Source: Planctomycetota bacterium (lineage in GTDB: Bacteria; Planctomycetota; B15-G4; SIAN01). Taken from it: 33,600 nucleotides of DNA. Shown here one piece after another: positions 18,992 to 27,708 of the stretch. The notes below the pieces were generated by a model. The model had not been told where the DNA came from. It searched no databases and worked only from the letters and a program-made list of their open reading frames with translations. The position numbers were made by a program, and so were the translations under genes. Each line of letters opens with the position of its first letter. Position 1 is the stretch's first letter. Location: assembly GCA_016872815.1 (NCBI GenBank), contig VGYY01000008.1, positions 1 through 33,600 of the forward strand, written 5' to 3'.

Positions 18992-19005
18992 CCCGCCCGG
19001 CGCGC

Positions 19006-20013
19006 TCAAGCGCCCGCTCCGCCGGCGGAAGCGGCCGCGTCGAACGCCGCGCGGATCTGGCGATTGACGTCCGCCTTGACGAACTGCGCCGACACCCGGA
19101 GCGCATTCGCCATCGCGCGGCGATCCGACCGCCCGTGCATGATCATCACCAGACCGTCGACGCCGAGCAGCGGCGCGCCGCCGTACTCGGCGTAGTCGAG
19201 CTTCTGCGTCACCTTGCGCACCGCGTGCCCGAGCGGCGACTGCTGCGCAGCCGGGTCCTGCAGCGGCCCCTTCACGGCGTCGTGGAAGTAGTGGCCGACG
19301 CCTTCGAACACCTTCAGCACGACGTTCCCGACGAAGCCCTCGCACACCACGACGTCGGCCTTGCCGGAGAGGAGCTGGTTGCCCTCGACGTTGCCGACGA
19401 AGGTGAACGGCGCCGTACTGAACAGGTCGCGCGTGCTCTTGACCAGCTTGTTGCCCTTCTCCTCCTCCTCGCCGATGTTGAGGAGCGCCACCCGCGGCTT
19501 GGCCAGACCGAGGACGTTGCGGCTGAACAGCTCGCCCATCACGCCGTACTGCAGCAGATGCTCAGGCGTGGCATGGATGTTTGCACCCACGTCGAGGATC
19601 GTCAGCGGACCGTTCGCCCCCTCGAAGGTGACCGCGATCCCCGGGCGATCGACGTTCTTCAGCGGTCCGAGCACGCGCCACGCGGCCGCCACGCACGCGC
19701 CGGTGCTCCCGGCGGAGATGAACGCGCCGGCCGCGCCGCTCTTGACGGCGTCCATGGCGACCATGATCGACGACTGCGGGCGGCGCAGCACCTTGACCGC
19801 CGACTCCCCCATCGCGACGTCGTCCGTCGCCGGACGAAACTCGCACTGGCGCAGGAGCGGGGCCTCGGCGAACCAGCGCTCGACCCGTTCCGGGTGACCG
19901 ACCAGCAGGACGTCCGACGGGCGGACGAATCCCTTGTCGAACGCGCGCGCGACGCCGCAGAGGATCTCCTGCGGCGCGTGGTCGCCGCCCATGGCGTCCA
20001 CCGCAATCTTCAT
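19006..20013 (-). CDS. plsX: Phosphate acyltransferase PlsX
   Basis: 'MKIAVDAMGGDHAPQEIL', 'GAFISAGSTGACVAAA', 'VVVCEGFVGNVVLKVFEG'. Confidence 0.96.
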   Translation of the reverse strand: MKIAVDAMGGDHAPQEILCGVARAFDKGFVRPSDVLLVGHPERVERWFAEAPLLRQCEFRPATDDVAMGESAVKVLRRPQSSIMVAMDAVKSGAAGAFISAGSTGACVAAAWRVLGPLKNVDRPGIAVTFEGANGPLTILDVGANIHATPEHLLQYGVMGELFSRNVLGLAKPRVALLNIGEEEEKGNKLVKSTRDLFSTAPFTFVGNVEGNQLLSGKADVVVCEGFVGNVVLKVFEGVGHYFHDAVKGPLQDPAAQQSPLGHAVRKVTQKLDYAEYGGAPLLGVDGLVMIMHGRSDRRAMANALRVSAQFVKADVNRQIRAAFDAAASAGGAGA

Positions 20014-20059
20014 GCGTTCCTCCGTCGCGGGGTGCGCGGGAACCGGGGCAGATGGAGGC

Positions 20060-20257
20060 TCAGCTCGCCTTCGGCTCGGCGCCGGCGTCAGCGACCACCT
20101 GCAGCTTGCCGTAGTAGCCGCAGCGGTCGCAGACCGTGTGCGGCCGCGTCATCGCGCCGCAGCGCCCGCAACGGGCATTCCCGGGCGCCGACAATGCATG
20201 GTGGGAGCGGCGCATCCCCTTGCGGGACTGCGACGTCTTCTTCTTCGGGACTGCCAT
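20060..20257 (-). CDS. rpmF: 50S ribosomal protein L32 (zinc-ribbon form)
   Basis: 'MAVPKKKTSQSRKGMRRSHHAL' and CxxC...CxxC 'CGRCGAMTRPHTVCDRCGYYGK'. Confidence 0.96.
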   Translation of the reverse strand: MAVPKKKTSQSRKGMRRSHHALSAPGNARCGRCGAMTRPHTVCDRCGYYGKLQVVADAGAEPKAS

Positions 20258-20511
20258 CGAATCGACCTCTCCGTCGCCAACGCGAGCCGCACGGATCCCG
20301 GTCGCGCGACCTTTCAGCGACCGCGAGTCCCGCAATCCGGCACGTGCCCGCCGGCAACCCCACCGACGAGCGACTCGTCGACGCGGGAGTTGCCGCCACA
20401 GGCGGAAGCCGGGGAGGTTACGGCGGCCTCCCGGGGCAATCAATGGCAGAGGCCGCGCGGGCGGCGGTCGGAACACCCGGGACCGCCCCGGGCTGCAGCG
20501 ACCGCGGTCGG

Positions 20512-23175
20512 TCACCCGGCCAACAGCGCCCGCGCCCGCTCGAGCGCCGCCGCAGCCGGCCGATCGCTTCGTCCCTGACCGCGGCCGAGCGTCGGATTGC
20601 CGCCCCCACCGCCGCCCAGTTCGGCGGCGACCTGCCGGCAGATCTCGCCGGCCTTGAGTCCGCGCGCCTGCGCAGCAGCGTCGACATGGACCAGCAACGG
20701 CGCCTTGTCCCCGTCCTTGCCGATCAGCACGACCACCGCCCCGCCCGTCAGGCGCGCCTTGAGCTGGTCGACCAGCGCCATGAGCGGCTCGCCGCCGAAG
20801 TCGACCGCGGCGAGGACGGCACGCACGCCGCCGATCTCGACCACCTTCTCCAGCAACTGCTCGAACTGGCCGCTCGATTGCGCCTTCGCCGCCTTCTCGA
20901 CGTCCTTCCGCAGCTTCTTCACTTCGTCCTGCAGATGGGTGAGTCGGGCCGGCACTTCGTCCACCGTCGACTTCAGCTGCGCGGCGACTCCGCGCAGCAG
21001 GTCGTCGCGCTGCTGCATCCACTCGAGCGCAGGAAGTCCGGTCACGGCCTCGATGCGCCGGATCCCCGCCGCCACGCCCCCTTCCGCGACGATCCTGAAC
21101 GCGCCGATGTCGCCCGAACGTCGCGCATGCGTGCCGCCGCACAGCTCGACCGAGTCGCGTCCCGCCGCCGGATCGCGGTCGCGCACCGCCACCACGCGCA
21201 CGAGATCGCCGTACTTCTCGCCGAACAGCGCCATCGCGCCCGACTTGACTGCCGCCTCGTAGGCGCACTCGTCGGTGGCGACGTCGAGATTGGCCAGCAC
21301 CTGCTGATTCACCAGCAGCTCGACTTCGCGCAACCGCGCCGGCGGGACCGCTCCCTGGAACGAGAAGTCGAAGCGCAGCCGCGCGGCATCGACCAGCGAC
21401 CCCTTCTGCTCCACGGCCGTCCCCAGCACCCGCCGCAGCGCCCAGTGCAGCAGATGGGTCGCCGTGTGGTTGCGGCGCGTGGGCGCGCGATGCCCGGTGA
21501 GGTCGACCGCAAGCACTCCGGGCTGGCCGACGGCGACGCTGCCGGCGACCACCGTGCCGTGATGGAGGTGGAACCCGTCCTGGCGCGTCGTGTCCCGGAT
21601 GCGCACACGGAACGAGTCGGAACGGAACTCGCCCCGATCGCCGACCTGCCCGCCGCCCTCGGCGTAGAACGGCGTATCGGAGAAGACGAGCGTCACCTCC
21701 TCGCCCTCGCTCGCGTTCGACAGCGCCGCCCCGTCGCGCAGCAGCAGGCGCGGGGCCGCCGTCCGCGCATCCTCGGCGTACCCGGTGAAGGTGGTCCCCG
21801 CGAGTTCGCGCTTCAGTTCCTTCAGCGGGCCTCCGGCGAACACGTCCCCCTTCATCGTCGATCCGGCGCGCGATCGCTGCCGCTGCTCCTCCATCGCCGT
21901 CTCGAAGCCCGCCTCGTCCAGCCCAAGGCCGTCGTCCTCGAGGATCCGCTGCGTCAGGTCGACCGGGAACCCGGCGGTGTCCCACAGGAAGAACGCGACG
22001 GCGCCCGGCAGCACCTTGCCGCCGGCCGACTTGAGGCGCGCCACCTCGGCGCTCAGTCGCTCGCGCCCCTTGGCATAGGTCTCGAGGAACTTGCGCTCTT
22101 CCTCGTGGATGACCTGCACGACCTTCTGCGCATGGCGCTCGATCTCGGGAAAGACCTGCGCCAGCCCCTTCACCTCGAGCAGCGCGGGAGCGATCTCGGC
22201 GAGGAACGGCCCCTTGATCGCGAGCGCGTCGAGTCCGTCCGCCAGCGCACGGCGCATGATCTTGCGCACGACGTAGCCCTGCCGTTCGTTGCTGGGCACG
22301 ACGCCGTCGGCGATGGCGAACACCGTCGTGCGCACATGGTCGGCGATCCGCTTCATCGGTCGGTCGATCGCCGGCGATTCGCCGTACGCATGTCCGGCGA
22401 TCCGCGCGAGCCGAGCGAGGATCGGCGCGAACAGGTCGGTCTCGTAGTTGTTCTTCCCGCCCTGCAGGACCCGCACGATGCGCTCGAGCCCCATCCCGGT
22501 GTCGATGTTGCGCTGCGGCAGCGGCTTGAGCTCGCCCCCGTCGCGCCGATCGAACTGGGTGAAGACGAGGTTCCAGACCTCGAGGTAGCGCCGGCAGTCG
22601 CAGGCCGGATCGCAGGCGGAGCCAGCCGTGCAGCCCGGTTGCGGCCCCCAATCGAAGTAGATCTCCGAGCACGGGCCGCACGGACCGTTCGGCCCCTTCG
22701 ACGGCGCTTCCGACGGCCAGAAGTTGTCTTTCTCGCCGAACCGCCAGATGCGGCGATAGCCAAGCTTCTTCCACTGCGTCTCGGCTTCGTCGTCGTCGCG
22801 GTAGACGGTGATGGCGAGCTGTTCCCGCTTCAGTCCGTAGCCGTCGCGGAGCAACTGATCGGCCCATTCGATCGCTTCGGCCTTGAAATAGTCGCCGAAG
22901 CTGAAGTTGCCGAGCATCTCGAAGAAGGTGTGGTGGCTCGGAGTACGACCAACGTTGTCGAGGTCGGGCAGGCGCACGCACTTCTGGGTCGTCGTCGCCC
23001 GTCGGAACGGATGGGTGCCGCGACCGAGGAACATGTCCTTGAACTGGTTCATCCCGGCGCCCGTGAACAGCAGCGTCGGATCGTCGTCCGGCACCAGCGA
23101 GGCCGACGGCCACACGGTGTGCCCGCGCGCCCGGAAGAACTCGAGGAAGGTCGAACGGATCGAGGCGGAGTCCAT
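20512..23175 (-). CDS. alaS: Alanyl-tRNA synthetase
   Basis: 'FLEFFRARGHTVWPSASLVPDDDPTLLFTGAGMNQFK', 'HTATHLLHWALR', 'CGGTHARRSGDIGAFRI'. GTG 23190 is an alternative start. Confidence 0.97.
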   Translation of the reverse strand: MDSASIRSTFLEFFRARGHTVWPSASLVPDDDPTLLFTGAGMNQFKDMFLGRGTHPFRRATTTQKCVRLPDLDNVGRTPSHHTFFEMLGNFSFGDYFKAEAIEWADQLLRDGYGLKREQLAITVYRDDDEAETQWKKLGYRRIWRFGEKDNFWPSEAPSKGPNGPCGPCSEIYFDWGPQPGCTAGSACDPACDCRRYLEVWNLVFTQFDRRDGGELKPLPQRNIDTGMGLERIVRVLQGGKNNYETDLFAPILARLARIAGHAYGESPAIDRPMKRIADHVRTTVFAIADGVVPSNERQGYVVRKIMRRALADGLDALAIKGPFLAEIAPALLEVKGLAQVFPEIERHAQKVVQVIHEEERKFLETYAKGRERLSAEVARLKSAGGKVLPGAVAFFLWDTAGFPVDLTQRILEDDGLGLDEAGFETAMEEQRQRSRAGSTMKGDVFAGGPLKELKRELAGTTFTGYAEDARTAAPRLLLRDGAALSNASEGEEVTLVFSDTPFYAEGGGQVGDRGEFRSDSFRVRIRDTTRQDGFHLHHGTVVAGSVAVGQPGVLAVDLTGHRAPTRRNHTATHLLHWALRRVLGTAVEQKGSLVDAARLRFDFSFQGAVPPARLREVELLVNQQVLANLDVATDECAYEAAVKSGAMALFGEKYGDLVRVVAVRDRDPAAGRDSVELCGGTHARRSGDIGAFRIVAEGGVAAGIRRIEAVTGLPALEWMQQRDDLLRGVAAQLKSTVDEVPARLTHLQDEVKKLRKDVEKAAKAQSSGQFEQLLEKVVEIGGVRAVLAAVDFGGEPLMALVDQLKARLTGGAVVVLIGKDGDKAPLLVHVDAAAQARGLKAGEICRQVAAELGGGGGGNPTLGRGQGRSDRPAAAALERARALLAG

Positions 23176-23294
23176 CGCAGGCTCTTTCACGGGTCGCTGT
23201 TCAGGTCAGGGGACCGGGAGCCCCGCATTCAACCACAGCGCGACGGCTTCCCGTTCCGGCCGGCCGCGCGCGACGCCGGGTCGTCCATCGACGA

Positions 23295-23330
23295 CACGGG
23301 CCCGCAGGTCGATCGACCTGCAGGCCCGTG
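23295..23330 (-). other. 36-nt dyad / RNA hairpin between recA and alaS
   Basis: CACGGGCC-T-GCAGGTCGA/TCGACCTGC-G-GGCCCGTG on the minus strand. It is fully paired with one U.G wobble; on the plus strand that pair is a C.A mismatch. No U tract follows. Confidence 0.65.
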
Positions 23331-23392
23331 CCATTCGATGGCGCGCCACGCAGGGAGCGGTGGAACCGCCCAGCGCCGCGTGGCGAGAGGGA

Positions 23393-24619
23393 TCACTTCT
23401 TCGCGGGAGCGACCGGCGGTTGCCGCTTCGCGTCACCGTCGCGCATCGCGGCAGCGACCGCCGGGCGCGGACCCGCCCCGGCGCCGACAGACGACGTCCC
23501 ACCGGCCGAAGTCACACCCGCGGCGGCGCCGTTCGCCGTGCCATGCGCCGACCCGTTGCCGCTGGCCGAGGCCGAACCGCCCGCACCCGGCTCGACCGGC
23601 GGCGCCAGCTTCTCGCGAACCAGCGCGTCCACCTTCGCCGCCACATCCTTGTTCGCCCGCAGGAACTCGACCGCCTTGTCGCGCCCCTGCCCGAGACGCA
23701 ACGCGCCGAACGAGAACCAAGTCCCCGACTTCTCGAGGACGTTGTGGGTCGATGCCAGGTCGATCAGGTCGCCGAAGTACGAGATGCCCTCGTTGTAGAG
23801 GATGTCGAACTCGGTCTTCCGGAACGGCGGCGCGATCTTGTTCTTGACCACGGTCGCCTTCGTCCGGTTGCCGACCGTCTCCTCCCCCACCTTCAGGGCG
23901 CCGACGCGCCGGATGTCGATGCGGACCGAGGAATAGAACTTGAGCGCGCGGCCGCCGGTGGTGGTCTCCGGGTTGCCGAACATGACGCCGATCTTCTCGC
24001 GAATCTGGTTGATGAAGATCACGGCGCAGTGCGACTTCGCGATCACGCCCGTCAGCTTGCGCAACGCCTGCGACATCAGCCGCGCCTGCAGACCGACGTG
24101 CGAATCGCCCATCTCGCCTTCGATCTCGGCTTTCGGCACCAGCGCCGCGACCGAGTCGATCACCACCATGTCGACGCCGCCGCTGCGGATCAGCATCTCG
24201 CAGATCTCGAGCGCCTGCTCGCCGGTGTCCGGCTGCGAGACCAGCAACTGATCGAGGTCGACGCCGAGCTTGCGCGCATAGACCGGATCGAGCGCGTGTT
24301 CGGCATCGATGAAGGCGGCGATGCCACCCTGCTTCTGCACGTTGGCGATGCAGTGCAGCGTCAGCGTCGTCTTGCCCGAGCTTTCCGGCCCAAAGATCTC
24401 GGTGACGCGGTCCCGCGGGATACCGACGCCGCCGAGCGCCAGGTCGAGCGAGAGGCAGCCGGTCGAGATCCCGGAGACCGCCTGGATCCGCCCTTCGCCG
24501 AGGCGCATGATCGCGCCCTTGCCGAACTGCTTCTCGATCTGGCCCACCACGTCCTGCACCGCCTGCTTGCGCGTCTCGTTCGCGCCGCCAGCCCCGCTCG
24601 AACTCGAATTGCCGCTCAT
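23393..24619 (-). CDS. recA: Recombinase RecA
   Basis: '[13 protein letters not shown]', '[37 protein letters not shown]', '[37 protein letters not shown]'. ATG with GGAGG upstream. Confidence 0.98.
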   Translation of the reverse strand: MSGNSSSSGAGGANETRKQAVQDVVGQIEKQFGKGAIMRLGEGRIQAVSGISTGCLSLDLALGGVGIPRDRVTEIFGPESSGKTTLTLHCIANVQKQGGIAAFIDAEHALDPVYARKLGVDLDQLLVSQPDTGEQALEICEMLIRSGGVDMVVIDSVAALVPKAEIEGEMGDSHVGLQARLMSQALRKLTGVIAKSHCAVIFINQIREKIGVMFGNPETTTGGRALKFYSSVRIDIRRVGALKVGEETVGNRTKATVVKNKIAPPFRKTEFDILYNEGISYFGDLIDLASTHNVLEKSGTWFSFGALRLGQGRDKAVEFLRANKDVAAKVDALVREKLAPPVEPGAGGSASASGNGSAHGTANGAAAGVTSAGGTSSVGAGAGPRPAVAAAMRDGDAKRQPPVAPAKK

Positions 24620-24691
24620 CCTGTCCCTCCTCCGTCTGGCTCTGCAGGTCGGCGCCTCTTCACCGCCCACGGAGCGTTTGCCGCCATCTAC

Positions 24692-24706
24692 GAACGAAAG
24701 TAGAAC
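24692..24706 (-). promoter_or_regulatory. Candidate LexA/SOS box GTTC-N7-GTTC overlapping the recA -10
   Basis: Plus strand GAACGAAAGTAGAAC. On the minus strand, TTGAAC-17 nt-TCTACT resembles -35/-10 and the GTTC(N7)GTTC motif covers the -10. About 73 nt upstream of recA. Confidence 0.5.
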
Positions 24707-24910
24707 AGACCGGAGCGGCGAGTTCAAGTCGCTGGATCCGCTTTTTCCGTGGGTGGCGTGTCACCCCGATTTTCCGGCGGCCCCAGCGGCCCGCGTCGAT
24801 CGCCCGTCACCTGCCGCGGCCACGCTGGCGGACCGATCGCGTGTGCCACGACCGCATCACGACGTCCGCCACGGCGCACGGTGACGCCCCCGCGAGTTCC
24901 CCGCTGCCGC

Positions 24911-25813
24911 CTACAGCGAGAGGAACTGCCGGAACTCCTCCATCCGCCGCTCGAACGCGGCGAGATCGAGCGACTTCAGTCGGTCGAGCGAGAAGTCCTC
25001 GACGCAGAACGACGCCGTGATCGTCCCTGCCAGCATCGCCTGTTTCAGCGCCTTGCGATCGGCCACGCCACCGCGGGCGAGCCAGCCCATCAGGCCCCCC
25101 GCGAAGGAGTCGCCGGCGCCGGTCGGGTCGACCACCTCCGCCACCGGGTAGGCCGGCAGGGCGAAGCCCTGGCCATCGACCGAGAGGAACGCGCCGTGCT
25201 CGCCCTTCTTGATGATGGCGATCCGGCTCCCCAGCGCATGCAGCCGGTGCGCGGCACGGATCAGGTTGCGTTCTCCGGTCAGTTGGCGCGCCTCGCCGTC
25301 GTTCAGCACGATGCCGTCGGTGCGCCGCATCACCTCCTCGAGGCCGGCGCGATCCTGGTCGATCCAGAGGTCGCGCGTGTCGCACAACACCAGCCTCGGC
25401 TTCGTCACCTGTCCCAGCGCCGCCAGCTGATTCTGCGGCGCGTCGTTGGCGAGGAACACGAACGGATGCTCGCGCCACGCCGGCGGCACCAGCGGCTTCC
25501 ACTTGCCGAGCACGTTGACCTTCACCCAGTTGGTCTGGGCGACGTTCAGGTCGTCGCCGTAGCGCCCGCTCCAGTGGAACGTGTCGACGTCGGCCATCTT
25601 CACCAGCCCGTCGAGCCCGATGCCGCGCCCGCGCAGCGCCGCCATGAACTCGTCGGGAAAGTCGCGTCCGACCGCCGCGATCAGGTCGGTCTGCACCAGG
25701 GTCGCCGCGGCCCACGCGAAGTAGGTCGCGGAACCGCCGAGCACCCGCTCGCGGTACCCCGAAGGCGTGCGCACGTCGTCGAACGCGACCGAACCGAGCA
25801 CCAGCAGCGCCAT
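24911..25813 (-). CDS. PfkB-family carbohydrate kinase
   Basis: 'LGSVAFDDV...GGSATYFAWAAATL' N-terminus, 'VVDPTGAGDSFAGGLMGWLA' C-terminal PfkB signature. Confidence 0.9.
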   Translation of the reverse strand: MALLVLGSVAFDDVRTPSGYRERVLGGSATYFAWAAATLVQTDLIAAVGRDFPDEFMAALRGRGIGLDGLVKMADVDTFHWSGRYGDDLNVAQTNWVKVNVLGKWKPLVPPAWREHPFVFLANDAPQNQLAALGQVTKPRLVLCDTRDLWIDQDRAGLEEVMRRTDGIVLNDGEARQLTGERNLIRAAHRLHALGSRIAIIKKGEHGAFLSVDGQGFALPAYPVAEVVDPTGAGDSFAGGLMGWLARGGVADRKALKQAMLAGTITASFCVEDFSLDRLKSLDLAAFERRMEEFRQFLSL

Positions 25814-25859
25814 CGCTCTCTCCCGCCGAAGAAGGGCGGGCAGCGTAGCGTCCGCGACG

Positions 25860-27137
25860 TCAGGCGCCCTGCGTCCGCATCTCCTCGTCGCTCACCCGCC
25901 GCTCGTGGCTGGCGAACAGCAGCGCGCCGCCGATGAGCGAGACCAGCATCTGGATCACGCGGTAGGAGACCGCCAGCGCCAGCGCGGCCGCGCGCGCGAC
26001 ACCGGCCGGCGCGAAGAAGTGGATGAACGCGTACTCGCCGACGCCGACGCCACCTGGAGTGAGCGGCAGCGACTGCGCGATCAGGGCCAGCGGCGCCAGC
26101 GCGAAGTAGTCGAGCAGCCCGATGCGGATGCCGACCGCGCCGCCGAGTCGGCTGATCGACCAGAGGATCATGCCGTGGACCGCGAACGAAACGACCACCG
26201 AGTAGGCCACCTGCCAGCCGGCGTTGCGGTAGAGCAGCGCCGCACGATCGAGCTTCTTCAGGACCTCGGCGAACGGCAGCGCCGACAACAGCCGGTCGAG
26301 CCGGATCGCGCGGCGCAGTCGTCGCGACATCACCACGCAGGCGCCGGCGACGATCGCGCCGAGGATCAGGTTGAGCTTCAGTTCGGTCTCGGGGAAGCGG
26401 CCGTGCTGGAACAGCAGCGCCGCCGACGCGACCACGGCGAGGCCGAGCAACCCGATCGCCCGATCGACGATCACCGAGAGCACGGCGGCCGGCTTCTGCT
26501 CCGGATGATCGCGCGCGACCATGATCGCCTTGACCAGGTCGCCGCCGGTCATGCCGGGGATGATGTTGCTGAAGAAGAGGCCGAGGAAGCCGAGCTTCTG
26601 CACGCGCCAGAAGCGCGCCTCGACCCCGGCCGCCTTCAGCAGCACCTGCCAGCGCTGGAACGACAGCATCGCGCCGAGCACGTAGAGCAGCAGCGCCTGG
26701 AACAGCGCTCCCGGCGCCGACGCGAGCCGCTGCAGCGTCGTGCGCAGCCCCGCCTCCGGCTGGTTGCCCAGTTCCCTGCGCACCGCCTCGGTCAGCTCGA
26801 TGCGGCGCGGCACGCCGTCGGCGCCGGTGAGCACCAGCGCGCTCCACATCGTCTCGTCGTCGCCGACCGCGGGCACGAACTCGACGGCGAGCCCGGTCCG
26901 CTCGCCCGTCGTGACCACGAATCGCACGACGTCGCCGTCGGCCGCATGCTCGATGCGGCCGATCAGCGACTCGTCGCCGAACTCGGCCGTGCAGGTCAGG
27001 CGATCGTCCCACGGCACGATTGAGAGGACGAACCCGAGGAGCGCCAACGCGACGACGCCGCGCACCGCCGCCTTCCAGCGGGATGGACGTGCCGTGGACA
27101 CCGAGTTGACCGTCGCTTCGCCCACCGCCCCGCTCAC
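25860..27137 (-). CDS. AglD2/YbhN-like (LPG synthase transmembrane-region, flippase-like) integral membrane protein
   Basis: Multiple TM helices, 'FFSNIIPGMTGGDLVKAIMVARD', 'AQSLPLTPGGVGVGEYAFIHFF'. GTG start at 27137 overlapping the upstream stop (GTGA). Confidence 0.82.
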   Translation of the reverse strand: MSGAVGEATVNSVSTARPSRWKAAVRGVVALALLGFVLSIVPWDDRLTCTAEFGDESLIGRIEHAADGDVVRFVVTTGERTGLAVEFVPAVGDDETMWSALVLTGADGVPRRIELTEAVRRELGNQPEAGLRTTLQRLASAPGALFQALLLYVLGAMLSFQRWQVLLKAAGVEARFWRVQKLGFLGLFFSNIIPGMTGGDLVKAIMVARDHPEQKPAAVLSVIVDRAIGLLGLAVVASAALLFQHGRFPETELKLNLILGAIVAGACVVMSRRLRRAIRLDRLLSALPFAEVLKKLDRAALLYRNAGWQVAYSVVVSFAVHGMILWSISRLGGAVGIRIGLLDYFALAPLALIAQSLPLTPGGVGVGEYAFIHFFAPAGVARAAALALAVSYRVIQMLVSLIGGALLFASHERRVSDEEMRTQGA

Positions 27138-27697
27138 GTGACCGCGCGGACCTTGGCCGCTGCGCGATGAATATCGACGATCTCGGCGGCGTACCTTCCG
27201 AGCAGCTCCCGGGCGAATCTTTCCGCTCCGATCCCCGCTTCCGCGAGGCCATAGGTCGGCAGCGGCGTCCCGTCGGTGCGGACATTGATGCCGAAGTGGA
27301 TCAGAGCCGACGTCGGCGACCGCGTCGCGACCGAGACGCTCGCCTTCCGGCCGGCCGCGAACAGGTCGTTGCCGCGAACGCGAACCTCGGGCGCACCGCC
27401 CTCCCGCAGCAGATCGCCGGCGAGCCGCGCCAGCAGGCGCTGCCGCAACACCGCCTCGACCAGCGCGACGCCGAAGTGCTCGACGATCACGTGCACCATC
27501 GCCGGGCTGGCGATGAAGGCGCCGGCGCGCGCGTCGACCTTGTCCACCAGGTCGGCCACGTCGACGCGACACGGACCGAGCCATGCCACCGCCGAGTCGC
27601 CGACCAGCGCGAATTCGTCGAAGGCGAAGTGGGACCGCAGCTCGCGGCCGGTGTAGGCGCGTTCGACCGGGCTCCAGTGTGTCTCGACGACGACCAT
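27134..27697 (-). CDS. DUF366-like protein
   Basis: 'YTGRELRSHFAFDEFALVGDSAVAWLGPCRVDVADLVD', 'FIASPAMVHVIVEHF', 'RQRLLARLAGDLL', 'IHFGINVRTDGTPLPTYGL', recalled as DUF366-like. ATG with GGAG upstream. Confidence 0.7.
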   Translation of the reverse strand: MVVVETHWSPVERAYTGRELRSHFAFDEFALVGDSAVAWLGPCRVDVADLVDKVDARAGAFIASPAMVHVIVEHFGVALVEAVLRQRLLARLAGDLLREGGAPEVRVRGNDLFAAGRKASVSVATRSPTSALIHFGINVRTDGTPLPTYGLAEAGIGAERFARELLGRYAAEIVDIHRAAAKVRAVT

Positions 27698-27708
27698 CCG
27701 CCGCTCCG

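Noticed and set aside
20374-20390. Perfect 7-bp inverted repeat CGACGAG-CGA-CTCGTCG between alaS and rpmF
   Set aside because: Short, 3-nt loop and no U tract; may be chance without conservation data.
19135-23847. 1570-aa plus-strand ORF
   Set aside because: Antisense to plsX, rpmF, alaS and recA, all strongly recognisable. Composition is Arg/His/Asp-rich with no domain-like sequence; this is expected from GC-rich third codon positions.
25767-27023. 418-aa plus-strand ORF
   Set aside because: Antisense to the flippase-like gene; low-complexity Arg/Asp/Gln/His composition and no start context.
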